DNA of 64,000 nucleotides from an uncultured Clostridia bacterium (GCA_944389125.1 CALXLF010000003.1:124001-188000), one strand, 5' to 3'. Positions 37,136 through 46,998 are shown, numbered from the stretch's first letter. Numbers and translations are program-made. Notes: generated by a model not told the origin, from the sequence alone.

Positions 37136-38377
37136 ATGAAAACTATAGTTATAGGTGGAGGACCTGCCGGAATGATGGCAGCTATTTCTGCGTCAAAAAA
37201 GGGAGATAAAGTAATTTTAATTGAAAAGAATAATTCTTTAGGTAAAAAACTATTAATTACAGGAAAAGGAAGATGTAATATAACTAATTCTGCTGATATG
37301 AGTGAATTTATAGAAAATATACCAGGAAATGGAAAGTTCTTATTTAGTGCCTTTAAAAATTTTACAAATTTAGATATTATAAAAATGTTAAAAGATAATG
37401 GACTAGAAGTAAAATATGAAAGAGGAAAAAGAGTTTTCCCTGTAACTGATAAGTCACAAGATGTTTTAGATTGCTTTATTAAGGAACTTAAAAAAAGAAA
37501 TGTAGAGATAAAATTAAAATCTGAAGTTGTTGAGATAGAAACTGATTCAAATGAAGTAAATGGTGTTTATTTAGATTCAGGAGAACTTATAAAATCAAGT
37601 AAAGTAATTTTAGCTACAGGTGGTAAAAGTTATCCAGTAACAGGTTCAGATGGAAGCGGTTATAAACTAGCAAAAAAGTTAGGACACACTATAACTCAAA
37701 TAAAACCTTCTTTAGTTCCACTTATAGCAGATGAAGAGCTTTGCCAAAAAATGCAGGGATTGTCTTTAAAAAATGTTAAAATTAAAGTAAAAGATTTAAA
37801 TAAAGCCAAAATAATATATGAAGATTTTGGAGAAATGTTATTTACACATTTTGGTGTAAGTGGTCCAATAATCTTAAGTAGCTCTGCTGTATTAATTAGA
37901 TATAAGAATATTGAAAATTTACTTAAAGAAAATAAAATTGCACTTTATATTGATTTGAAACCTGCTATTAGTATTGATCAATTGGATAATAGAATATTAA
38001 GAGATTTTGAAGAATTTAAAAATAAAGATTTTAAAAATAGCTTAGATAAATTGCTACCTAAGAAAATGATAGACACTATTATTGAATTATCTAAAATAAA
38101 TCCTAATAAAAAGGTAAATGAAATAACTAAAGAAGAAAGAAAAAAATTAGTAAATTTATTAAAGAATTTTAAGGTGAATATAAAAGGTTTTAGACCAATA
38201 GAAGAGGCTATAGTGACTTCAGGTGGAGTTTCTATAAAAGAAATCAATCCTAAAACAATGGAATCTAAATTAGTTAAAGGATTATTTTTCGCAGGTGAAA
38301 TTATTGATGTTGATGCATATACAGGAGGATTTAATTTACAAATCGCGTATTCTACAGGATTTACTGCAGGGAGGTAA
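37136..38377 (+). CDS. BaiN/HI0933-like NAD(P)/FAD-dependent oxidoreductase
   Basis: 413-residue flavoprotein with the dinucleotide-binding fingerprint I-G-G-G-P-A-G-M-M-A-A at the N-terminus, G-K-K-L-L-I-T-G-K-G-R-C-N-I-T-N (family signature), A-T-G-G-K-S-Y-P-V-T-G-S-D-G-S-G-Y, and C-terminal G-L-F-F-A-G-E-I-I-D-V-D-A-Y-T-G-G-F-N-L-Q. Family members are mostly uncharacterised reductases. RBS AAAAGGAGTTTAAGC; yigZ follows after 2 bases. Confidence 0.92.
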   Translation: MKTIVIGGGPAGMMAAISASKKGDKVILIEKNNSLGKKLLITGKGRCNITNSADMSEFIENIPGNGKFLFSAFKNFTNLDIIKMLKDNGLEVKYERGKRVFPVTDKSQDVLDCFIKELKKRNVEIKLKSEVVEIETDSNEVNGVYLDSGELIKSSKVILATGGKSYPVTGSDGSGYKLAKKLGHTITQIKPSLVPLIADEELCQKMQGLSLKNVKIKVKDLNKAKIIYEDFGEMLFTHFGVSGPIILSSSAVLIRYKNIENLLKENKIALYIDLKPAISIDQLDNRILRDFEEFKNKDFKNSLDKLLPKKMIDTIIELSKINPNKKVNEITKEERKKLVNLLKNFKVNIKGFRPIEEAIVTSGGVSIKEINPKTMESKLVKGLFFAGEIIDVDAYTGGFNLQIAYSTGFTAGR

Positions 38378-38379
38378 TT

Positions 38380-39007
38380 ATGTTTAAAACGATAAAAGAA
38401 AATTGTACATCTGAAATAATAGAGAAAAAATCAAAATTTATAGCTAATAGTTTTTATGTTGAATCAGTCCAAGAAGCTGAAAAATATATAAAAATGATTA
38501 ATAAGAAATTTTTTGATAGTAGACATAATTGCTATGCTTTTAGTGTTTATACAAAAAATGGAGTTATAAATAGATTTAGTGATAATGGGGAACCTGCTCG
38601 GAACAGCAGGCGGTCCTATGCTTAATATTATAACATCTAGGAAATTGTCGAATGTTTTAGTTGTTGTTACTAGATATTTTGGAGGAATATTACTTGGAAC
38701 TGGCGGATTAGTAAGAAGCTATTCGAAAGCTACAGAAAAAGTTTTATTAGAGGATAATTTTATTTATAAAGATTTAGGATTAGAAGTTAAGTTTTGTGTT
38801 TCTTATTCTGATTTGGAAAAAATAAAATATTACTTTGAAAAAAATAATATCAAAATTTTAAATACTAATTTTGGAGAAAATGTTGAAATTGTTTTTGAAA
38901 TTTTAGAAGAAAGATTGAATGATATTTTGAAAAATAAGCAAAATTTAAATTTTAAAATAATAGAAAGCAAAATTTTGAGAGAAAAATATATAGAAATAAA
39001 TTTATAA
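38380..39007 (+). CDS. yigZ: YigZ/IMPACT family protein, split by a +1 shift at CGG
   Basis: Joined product 208 residues, the family length. The UPF0029 (IMPACT) domain shows S-R-H-N-C-Y-A-F, D-N-G-E-P-A-G-T-A-G-G-P-M-L, V-V-V-T-R-Y-F-G-G-I-L-L-G-T-G-G-L-V-R-S-Y; a ferredoxin-like C-terminal domain follows. The frame breaks at CGG 38599-38601; zero-frame stop TAA 38625. Skipping the C restores G-E-P-A-G-T-A-G, the family hallmark. Eukaryotic IMPACT binds ribosome-associated Gcn1; the bacterial role is unknown. A terminator follows at once. Confidence 0.92.
38599..38601 (+). other. CGG +1 recoding site in yigZ
   Basis: Zero frame: CCT-GCT-CGG-AAC, stop TAA after eight codons. Skipping C38599 gives GCT-GGA-ACA-GCA (A-G-T-A). 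Confidence 0.92.
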
Positions 39008-39008
39008 A

Positions 39009-39045
39009 AATCCTGTAATGTTTATTACAGGATTTTTTATAGGAT
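39009..39045 (+). terminator. Terminator after yigZ
   Basis: AATCCTGTAAT and ATTACAGGATT pair around a short loop, followed by TTTTT. Confidence 0.85.
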
Positions 39046-39062
39046 ATAGATTTTTTTACAAA

Positions 39063-39152
39063 TTTCGATATTATACGATACTTTCGATATAAAATTATGT
39101 CGAAAAAATGCACTTAAAAATGCTTGCAAAATAATACAAGAAAATATATAAT
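39063..39152 (+). promoter_or_regulatory. spo0A promoter with 0A-box-like sites
   Basis: TTGCAA (39124-39129), 17 bases, TATAAT (39147-39152). Upstream, TGTCGAA at 39098-39104 is a perfect 0A box, and TTCGATA-type near matches lie at about 39064 and 39083. This suggests Spo0A controls its own gene. Confidence 0.65.
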
Positions 39153-39216
39153 TTAGACCAGCGATGGAAAATTATTCACGAAAGAGGAAAAAAATTGGTA
39201 ATGAAAGGATGGAAAT

Positions 39217-40026
39217 ATGGAAAAAGAAAAAATTAAGATTATTATTGCAGACGATAATTTAGAGTTTGCTACAACATTTGAAAAATATTTAAATGAGGAG
39301 GAAGACATGGAAGTAGTTTCAGTTGCAAGAGATGGAGTAGAAGCATATGACAAGATAATTGAACTGAAACCAGATGTTGTATTACTTGATGTGATTATGC
39401 CTAATTTAGATGGTATAGGTGTTTTAGAAAAATTAAATGAAGCAGAATTTATGCCAACATGTATAATGTTATCTGCTGTAGGCCAAGATATGATAACTAA
39501 AAAAGCGTTGGCATTAGGAGCTAGTTATTATATAGTAAAACCTTTTGAAGTAGATTTATTAGTAAAAAGAATTAGAGAGCTTAAAAATAGAGATACAGGA
39601 AAAGAATATAATTTTATAAGACGTGAAATTAAACCTTCTTATATTAATTTAGAAAATACCAAGAAAGAAGATAATCTAGAAGCACTTGTGACAAATATAA
39701 TTCACGAGGTAGGAGTACCTGCTCATATAAAGGGGTATCAATATTTGAGAGATGGAATAATTATGGTTGTTCAAAATATTGATGTATTAAATCAAATAAC
39801 CAAACAATTATATCCAGACTTAGCTAAAAAATATAAAACAACACCAAGTAGAGTAGAACGCGCAATTCGCCATGCAATAGAAGTTGCTTGGAATAGAGGA
39901 AGAGTAGATATAATGGAAAGCGTTTTTGGTTATACAGTAAATGCAAATAAAGGAAAGCCGACAAATTCAGAATTTATTGCTATGATAGCAGATAAATTAA
40001 GATTAGAAATGAGACCAGCTTCATAA
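39217..40026 (+). CDS. spo0A: Sporulation master regulator Spo0A
   Basis: Phosphorelay-controlled response regulator that starts sporulation. 269 residues: receiver with A-D-D pocket, V-V-L-L-D-V-I-M-P acceptor Asp and V-K-P-F Lys; the Spo0A effector domain is highly conserved, with [20 protein letters not shown] and [37 protein letters not shown]. It shows the cell is a potential endospore former. Confidence 0.97.
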   Translation: MEKEKIKIIIADDNLEFATTFEKYLNEEEDMEVVSVARDGVEAYDKIIELKPDVVLLDVIMPNLDGIGVLEKLNEAEFMPTCIMLSAVGQDMITKKALALGASYYIVKPFEVDLLVKRIRELKNRDTGKEYNFIRREIKPSYINLENTKKEDNLEALVTNIIHEVGVPAHIKGYQYLRDGIIMVVQNIDVLNQITKQLYPDLAKKYKTTPSRVERAIRHAIEVAWNRGRVDIMESVFGYTVNANKGKPTNSEFIAMIADKLRLEMRPAS

Positions 40027-40085
40027 AGGAAAATTATATAATAAGAGAGTTCTTCTCTATGCTTTCTTATTATGTAATTTTGTAA

Positions 40086-40126
40086 AAAAAGCTTAAAATT
40101 ATTTTTATAATTTTAAGCTTTTAAAA
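40086..40126. terminator. Bidirectional terminator between spo0A and the RHH gene
   Basis: AAGCTTAAAATTA and TAATTTTAAGCTT form a 13-bp stem with A runs on one side and T runs on the other. Confidence 0.8.
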
Positions 40127-40138
40127 GGTCTTTAAAAA

Positions 40139-40348
40139 TTATTTATTGTTTTTCTTAAACTTTTCTAATGCTATCTTTTCGCTTTCATCTAGATTATCTA
40201 AAGCAAAATTTAGAAGGAGAATAGTAATTTGATTTAATGATGTATTTTTTATAGTTGCTAAAGCTTGAAGATCTGTAACAACATTTTCAGGAAGTCTTAA
40301 AGTTTTACTAATTCCTACATGACTTTCCGGAATTTTTAATTTATCCAT
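40139..40348 (-). CDS. Small ribbon-helix-helix (CopG/Arc-like) protein
   Basis: 69 residues. S-K-T-L-R-L-P-E-N-V-V-T-D-L-Q-A-L-A fits the beta strand plus first helix of a ribbon-helix-helix DNA-binding protein, and T-S-L-N-Q-I-T-I-L-L-L-N-F-A-L the second helix. The C-terminus is charged. Strong ribosome binding site AAAGGGGGG on the - strand. No toxin partner is adjacent, so it is more likely a small transcription regulator than an antitoxin, but either is possible. Confidence 0.7.
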   Translation of the reverse strand: MDKLKIPESHVGISKTLRLPENVVTDLQALATIKNTSLNQITILLLNFALDNLDESEKIALEKFKKNNK

Positions 40349-40553
40349 AATTAGCCCCCCTTTATTTTATTTGTATCGATAAACTCTACATAAACATAAT
40401 ACAATAAAAAAGCAAGAAAATCAATATAGTTTTTGCAATTATTTTTGAATAAAAAATGATATTTATTATTTAATTATAATATTTATTATTTCGTAATCAA
40501 AATAAATTATATAGTAAATATTGGATTTTTATGTGAAATTAAAAGAAAAAAAT

Positions 40554-40582
40554 GTATAAATTTTTCCTAAATTGTCATAATA
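40554..40582 (+). promoter_or_regulatory. Candidate sigma-G promoter of spoVT
   Basis: GTATA (40554-40558), 17 bases, CATAATA (40576-40582), agreeing with the sigma-F/G -35 GHATR and -10 CATHHTA forms. In Bacillus spoVT is made in the forespore. The rest of 40349-40615 is A/T-rich with no gene seen. Confidence 0.5.
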
Positions 40583-40615
40583 AGAGTAAACATGATAAAA
40601 AAGGAGGAATTTAGT

Positions 40616-41171
40616 TTGAAAGCAACAGGAGTTGTGAGAAGAATTGATGATTTAGGTAGAGTTGTAATTCCAAAAGAAATTAGAAAAACACTTCGCATAA
40701 AAGAGCGGCGATCCTCTAGAAATCTTTACTGATAAAGAGGGAGAAGTTATATTAAAAAAATATTCTCCTATAGGAGAACTTTCAGAATTTGCAACTACTT
40801 ATGCAGATACACTTTCAAAAACTACAGGACATATTGCATGTATAACAGATAAAGATACAGTAATTGCTGTTTCAGGAGGCTCAAAAAAAGATTTTTTAGA
40901 GAAATCCTTAAGTAAAGAATTAGAAGAGGTTCTTGAAAATAAGGAAGTTTTTAAAAGTAAAGATAATAATGAGATTGCAATACCAATAACAGAAGGAGAA
41001 GGTAAAGAAAGAATTTATAATTCTCAAGTTATTTATCCTATAATTTCTGATGGAGATGTGATAGGAAGTGTTATTTTAATAGCAAAAGATGCAACAAAAT
41101 CAATGGGTGAAGCAGAATATAAAGTTGCACAATCAGCTGCAGGTTTTCTTGGAAATCATTTAGAAATATAA
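40616..41171 (+). CDS. spoVT: Stage V sporulation regulator SpoVT, split by a +1 shift at CGG
   Basis: Joined product 184 residues, the family length. N-terminal AbrB-type swapped-hairpin DNA-binding domain (T-G-V-V-R-R-I-D-D-L-G-R-V-V-I-P-K-E-I-R-K-T-L-R-I-K), C-terminal GAF-like domain. The frame breaks inside the AbrB domain at CGG 40706-40708, with zero-frame stop TGA 40732 that would leave a 38-residue peptide. Skipping the C restores L-R-I-K-E-G-D-P-L-E-I-F, the invariant AbrB-domain turn. Start is TTG 40616 after AAAAGGAGGAATTTAG. A forespore-type promoter lies upstream and a strong terminator downstream. Confidence 0.93.
40706..40708 (+). other. CGG +1 recoding site in spoVT
   Basis: Zero frame: AAA-GAG-CGG-CGA, stop TGA after eight codons. 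Skipping C40706 gives GAG-GGC-GAT-CCT (E-G-D-P). Confidence 0.93.
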
Positions 41172-41177
41172 AATTAA

Positions 41178-41223
41178 AAATAAAGTCAAACACTAAAAAA
41201 TTAATGTTTGACTTTATTTTTTT
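41178..41223 (+). terminator. Terminator after spoVT
   Basis: AAAGTCAAACA and TGTTTGACTTT form an 11-bp stem followed by ATTTTTTT. Confidence 0.9.
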
Positions 41224-41298
41224 AAGGATGCTTGTTTAAAATTTTTTGTAAATTAAGATAAATATTATATAAGTTTTATATCAATTCACTAAAAAAAC

Positions 41299-41327
41299 TT
41301 GAAAAACGGATATGTTTGTAATATAAT
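41299..41327 (+). promoter_or_regulatory. Promoter of alaS
   Basis: TTGAAA (41299-41304), 17 bases, TATAAT (41322-41327). No T-box leader is visible: the 5' UTR is only about 30 bases. Confidence 0.75.
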
Positions 41328-41362
41328 ATCTTCGCAAATTATAAAAAGAAAAGAGGATTTTC

Positions 41363-43114
41363 ATGAAAGCAATAGAAATAAGAAATAAATATTTGAACTA
41401 TTTTAAAAAGAAAGGTCATAAAGTTATTCCATCAGCACCATTAATTCCAGAAAATGACCCTTCTGTTTTATTTAATACAGCAGGTATGCAACCATTAGTT
41501 CCATATCTTTTGGGACAAAAACATCCTTTAGGAAAAAGACTTACAGATTATCAAAAATGTGTTAGAACAAATGACATTGATGAAGTAGGAGATAATCGTC
41601 ATTTAACATATTTTGAGATGCTTGGAAATTGGTCATTAGGAGATTATTTTAAAGATGAATCAATTGCAATGAGTTATGAGTTTTTAACAAAAGAATTAGA
41701 AATTCCACCAGAAAAAATATCTGTAACATGTTTTGCAGGAGATGAAGACTGTGAAAGAGATGTTGTTTCATATGAGGCATGGAAAAGAGCTGGAATACCA
41801 GATGAAAGAATTTATTTCTTTGGAAAAGATGATAACTGGTGGATAGCAGGAGAAGAAGGACCTTGTGGACCTGATACAGAAATGTTTTATGATACAGGAA
41901 AACCAAAATGTTCTCCAGAATGTAATCCTTCATGCGATTGTGGTAAATATGTTGAAATTTGGAATAATGTTTTCATGGAATACTATAAAGATAAAAATGG
42001 ATATTCTAAATTAAAACAAAAAAATGTTGATACAGGTTTAGGCTTAGAAAGAATGACTATGTTATTACAAGGTAAAGAAACACCTTATGAAATAGAAGTT
42101 TTTGAACCTGTTATGAAAAAATTAGAAGAACTTCAAAAAAATGATTTTATTGAAAGTAGAAGAATTGTAACTGAACATTTACGTTCAAGTATTATGATAA
42201 TTAATGATGGTGGTAGACCAAGTAATGTTGATAGAGGATATATTTTAAGAAGATTACTTCGTAGAATGACAAGACATTTAAATAAACTAGAAATAGATTT
42301 AGATGTTCTTCCAGAAATTATAGATGTTTCAATAGATAGTTTACATGAACTATATCCTGAACTAAATGAAAATAGAGAGCAAATTAAATCAGTAATTGTT
42401 GAAGAAAAAAATAAATTTATTAAAACTCTTAAACATGGTGAAAAAGAGTTTGAAAAAGTTGCAAACAAGACAAGAGCTAGTGGAAAAACAGTTATAGATA
42501 CAAATTCTGTATTTAATTTATATGAGACTTATGGATTCCCACCAGAGATGACAGAAGAACTTGCAAAAGAAGAAGGATTAAAAGTTGATATGTCTGATTA
42601 TCAAAGATTATTTAAAGAACATCAAGATAAATCAAGACTTGGCAGTGATCAGAAATTTAAAGGTGGACTTGCTTCAAATGGAGAAATTGAAACAAAATAT
42701 CATACAGCAACACATCTTTTAAATGCTGCTTTAAAAAAAGTGTTAGGAGACCATGTGCATCAAAGAGGAAGTAATATAACTGAAGAAAGAATGAGATTTG
42801 ATTTTTCACATCCATCAAAAATGACAGAAGAGGAAAAACAAAAAGTTGAAGATCTAGTTAATGAATGGATAAAAGAAGGATTAGATGTTACATGTGAGGA
42901 AATGCCAAAAGAAGAAGCTGTTAAATCAGGAGCTGAATGTATGTTTATTGAAAAATATCCAGATATTGTTACTGTTTATACAATAGGAGATGTTTCAAAA
43001 GAATTATGCGGTGGACCTCATGTTAAAAATACATCTGAGTTAGGTCATTTTAAAATTAAAAAAGAAGAAGCATCTTCTTCAGGCGTCAGAAGAATAAAAG
43101 CTGTCTTGGAATAA
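41363..43114 (+). CDS. alaS: Short alanyl-tRNA synthetase lacking the C-terminal domain
   Basis: Charges tRNA-Ala. 583 residues against about 870-880 in most bacteria. The class II catalytic domain is complete (F-N-T-A-G-M-Q-P-L, R-T-N-D-I-D-E-V-G, G-L-G-L-E-R), a Cys-rich insert C-S-P-E-C-N-P-S-C-D-C may bind zinc, and the editing domain has H-T-A-T-H and C-G-G-P-H. The protein ends at G-V-R-R-I-K-A-V-L-E, just after the editing domain, so the coiled-coil/C-Ala (DHHA1) part is missing. The end is followed by a proper stop and no leftover coding sequence, so this looks natural, as in short AlaRS of Patescibacteria. RBS AAGAGGATTTTC. Confidence 0.93.
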   Translation: MKAIEIRNKYLNYFKKKGHKVIPSAPLIPENDPSVLFNTAGMQPLVPYLLGQKHPLGKRLTDYQKCVRTNDIDEVGDNRHLTYFEMLGNWSLGDYFKDESIAMSYEFLTKELEIPPEKISVTCFAGDEDCERDVVSYEAWKRAGIPDERIYFFGKDDNWWIAGEEGPCGPDTEMFYDTGKPKCSPECNPSCDCGKYVEIWNNVFMEYYKDKNGYSKLKQKNVDTGLGLERMTMLLQGKETPYEIEVFEPVMKKLEELQKNDFIESRRIVTEHLRSSIMIINDGGRPSNVDRGYILRRLLRRMTRHLNKLEIDLDVLPEIIDVSIDSLHELYPELNENREQIKSVIVEEKNKFIKTLKHGEKEFEKVANKTRASGKTVIDTNSVFNLYETYGFPPEMTEELAKEEGLKVDMSDYQRLFKEHQDKSRLGSDQKFKGGLASNGEIETKYHTATHLLNAALKKVLGDHVHQRGSNITEERMRFDFSHPSKMTEEEKQKVEDLVNEWIKEGLDVTCEEMPKEEAVKSGAECMFIEKYPDIVTVYTIGDVSKELCGGPHVKNTSELGHFKIKKEEASSSGVRRIKAVLE

Positions 43115-43181
43115 AGCCTAAAAAATTAAAAATTTGATATAAAATATAGATAATTTATATTATGTAAAACCGTTGTAAATC

Positions 43182-43210
43182 TTGAAAATTCATAGTTTGT
43201 ATGTTATAAT
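43182..43210 (+). promoter_or_regulatory. Promoter of the second sortase gene
   Basis: TTGAAA (43182-43187), 17 bases, TATAAT (43205-43210). Confidence 0.7.
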
Positions 43211-43252
43211 TATTATAAGTGTGAATATATTAAATAAAAGGAGATGCAAGAT

Positions 43253-43984
43253 ATGAGTAAATTTGGTGGTGAAAAAAGATATGCTGATATCTTAACCGTT
43301 TTATTAGTAATAGTAATAATTGGAATTGTAGCTTTATTAGGATATTTTGGTTATACAGCAATAAAAGAACATGTAGTTGAAAATGAAGCTGCTGATGCTG
43401 TACAAGAATTTTATGATAATTTAAATAATACTAATACAACCACTGATGATGAAAATGAAAGTGATATGAATTATGCTAGTTTAGAAGATTTTGGAACTAC
43501 AAACACTTCTACATCAAATACTTCATCAACATCAGGAAGGAAAAAAACTTATCTAGATGAATATGAAATAAAAGGTACAATAAAGATAAGAAAAACAGGA
43601 ATTGAATATCCGATACTTGAAAAAGTTACTGTTGGTTCACTTTCAAAAGCTGTTGGAATTTTACAAATTGCAACATGTGACGAAATTACAACACCAGTAT
43701 CTGAATTAAATATTCCTGGAACAAATGTATTAATATTAGGACATAATTATAGAAATGGACAATTCTTTTCAGATAATGATAAATTAGATTTAGGAGATAG
43801 TATTGAAATAACAGATTCTGCAGGTGATACAGTTACATATAAAATTTATAAAATGTATTATTCTACACCAGATGATATTTCATTTATGGAAAGAGAGCTA
43901 GATCCAAATGTTAGAGAAATAACTCTTCAAACTTGTAATGATGACTCAAGTCAAAGATTAATTATTTGGGCAAAAGACAGTTAA
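43253..43984 (+). CDS. Sortase (second copy)
   Basis: 243 residues: N-terminal membrane helix (about 15-37), a Thr/Ser/Asp/Asn-rich linker (about 60-95), then the sortase barrel with I-L-G-H-N-Y-R-N-G (catalytic His), L-Q-T-C-N-D (catalytic Cys) and Q-R-L-I-I-W-A (Arg). ATG 43253 is used because AAAAGGAG ends just before an in-frame ATG at 43244, leaving no spacing for that one. No obvious substrate gene nearby. Confidence 0.9.
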   Translation: MSKFGGEKRYADILTVLLVIVIIGIVALLGYFGYTAIKEHVVENEAADAVQEFYDNLNNTNTTTDDENESDMNYASLEDFGTTNTSTSNTSSTSGRKKTYLDEYEIKGTIKIRKTGIEYPILEKVTVGSLSKAVGILQIATCDEITTPVSELNIPGTNVLILGHNYRNGQFFSDNDKLDLGDSIEITDSAGDTVTYKIYKMYYSTPDDISFMERELDPNVREITLQTCNDDSSQRLIIWAKDS

Positions 43985-44016
43985 AAAAATTATTTTAAAA
44001 AATTTGAATTTTAGTA

Positions 44017-44073
44017 TTGACAAATTAAAAAATAGGGTATAAAATTTTAGCAGTCAAAAAGATAGACTGCTAA
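44017..44073 (+). promoter_or_regulatory. groESL promoter and CIRCE-like operator
   Basis: TTGACA (44017-44022), 17 bases, TAAAAT (44040-44045). Overlapping the start region is TTAGCAGTC-N9-GACTGCTAA (44047-44073), a perfect inverted repeat with the 9-9-9 layout of the HrcA operator CIRCE. It differs from the canonical TTAGCACTC-N9-GAGTGCTAA by a matched base change in each arm. Confidence 0.85.
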
Positions 44074-44142
44074 TTTTTATTTTATGATTATTAATTTGAT
44101 TAATATTCAAATTTGTAATTATAAAATAAAGGCAGCTCATAA

Positions 44143-44439
<297 letters not shown>

Positions 44440-44461
44440 AAAGTATTTAACGAATTTTAGA

Positions 44462-46177
<1,716 letters not shown>

Positions 46178-46213
46178 AATATAAAATGATTTTAAATCAA
46201 AATCATAAAAATA

Positions 46214-46245
46214 GGGGCAAGAGAAAAATTCTCTTGTCCCACTTT
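46214..46245 (+). terminator. Terminator after groEL
   Basis: GGGGCAAGAG pairs with CTCTTGTCCC (one G-U) around AAAAATT. Its right arm CTCTTGTCCCAC is shared with the inverted repeat at 62992. Confidence 0.75.
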
Positions 46246-46258
46246 TAATCAATCTTTT

Positions 46259-46316
46259 AGGGACACTTAAAAAAGCGGGTTGACATCATCTTATCATGCT
46301 TTTTTAAATTGTCCCT
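46259..46316. repeat. Imperfect palindrome AGGGACA ... TGTCCCT
   Basis: Outer arms AGGGACA/TGTCCCT and inner arms TTAAAAAAGC/GCTTTTTTAA enclose a 21-base loop that contains CGGGTTGACA. It is related in its ends to the element at 62992-63081 and may be a small mobile palindrome. The 46178-46668 gap otherwise holds the groEL terminator and the S10 promoter and leader. Confidence 0.55.
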
Positions 46317-46367
46317 ATTTGCTTGTTGTTTTGGATGGATTTTTTTCAAAATATTTCCAAAAAAGTG

Positions 46368-46396
46368 TTGACTTATGCGGGATGGCGTAGTATAAT
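46368..46396 (+). promoter_or_regulatory. Main promoter of the S10-spc-alpha operon
   Basis: TTGACT (46368-46373), 17 bases, TATAAT (46391-46396). Confidence 0.85.
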
Positions 46397-46402
46397 ACTA
46401 AC

Positions 46403-46668
46403 TGCGTGAGCGAGAGAAGCGATGAAGTAGAATGTGGCTACATCCTTGAAATACAGGAATGGAGGGAACTTCTATGGAGTATGTCTTGGCTTAGACCTAG
46501 GCGATAAGTTTGATAAACGTATGCAATCTTATCCAGGAAAATTTTATAGTACAAAGCATAAATGCTTTTATACTAAAGATAGTCTTGGATTTTATAATGT
46601 GTGTAAAAGAAACACAAGGATACGTTGCCAGCTTATACCTAAATAATTTAAAAGGAGGAATTTTTTAA
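46403..46668 (+). ncRNA. Structured 5' leader of the ribosomal operon
   Basis: About 265 bases of untranslated RNA precede rpsJ. Visible pairing includes GTAG/CTAC around 46426-46440 and a strong stem TAGTA-C-AAAGCAT with ATGCTTT-TA-TACTA near 46548-46578. It is GC-richer than intergenic DNA here. Such leaders in Firmicutes often bind a ribosomal protein for feedback control; which one is not known. Confidence 0.5.
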
Positions 46669-46998
46669 ATGGCAACATCAAACACTGTAGTAGGAAATGG
46701 CAAAATTAGAATTAGACTTAAAGCTTATGATTATGTTGTTTTAGATCAGTCTGCTGAAAAAATAGTAGATACTGCTAAAAAAACAGGAGCTAAAGTATCT
46801 GGTCCAGTACCATTACCTACAGAAAAAGAAGTAATAACTATTTTACGTTCTCCACACAAACATAAAGATTCTAGAGAGCAATTTGAAATGAGAACACATA
46901 AAAGAGTTATAGACATTCTTTATCCAACACAAAAAACAGTTGATAGTTTAATGAAATTAGAATTACCAGCTGGTGTTGATATTGAAATCAAATTATAA
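46669..46998 (+). CDS. rpsJ: Ribosomal protein uS10
   Basis: 109 residues; [16 protein letters not shown] and [20 protein letters not shown]. Part of the 30S head and of NusB-dependent antitermination. First gene of the superoperon. RBS AAAGGAGGAATTTTTTAA. Confidence 0.97.
   Translation: MATSNTVVGNGKIRIRLKAYDYVVLDQSAEKIVDTAKKTGAKVSGPVPLPTEKEVITILRSPHKHKDSREQFEMRTHKRVIDILYPTQKTVDSLMKLELPAGVDIEIKL

Noticed and set aside
1247-40708. Simple reassignment of CGG to another amino acid
   Set aside because: Reassignment would keep the frame. At the eight sites the frame must change for the family sequence to continue.
1247-40708. RF2-style slippage of the P-site tRNA
   Set aside because: The codons before CGG (AAA, TCA, ACT, AGT, GGA, TCC, GCT, GAG) mostly cannot re-pair one base downstream, and no upstream Shine-Dalgarno-like stimulator is shared.
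1076-41171. The split genes as ordinary pseudogenes or sequencing errors
   Set aside because: Random lesions would vary in base, direction and place. Here eight of nine are a +1 shift at an in-frame CGG next to a Gly codon, not in homopolymers, with no second lesion in any gene. Base-calling errors at a modified motif remain formally possible, since reads are not available.
41224-41362. T-box riboswitch before alaS
   Set aside because: The promoter lies only about 35 bases before the start codon, and no T-box sequence or terminator is present.
43141-43240. Remnant of the missing AlaRS C-terminal domain
   Set aside because: The sequence after the stop has no open frame related to DHHA1 and contains the promoter of the sortase gene.
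46434-46646. 70-residue reading frame from a GTG in the S10 leader
   Set aside because: No ribosome binding site and no recognisable protein; it coincides with stable hairpins directly downstream of the operon promoter, so a regulatory leader is more likely.
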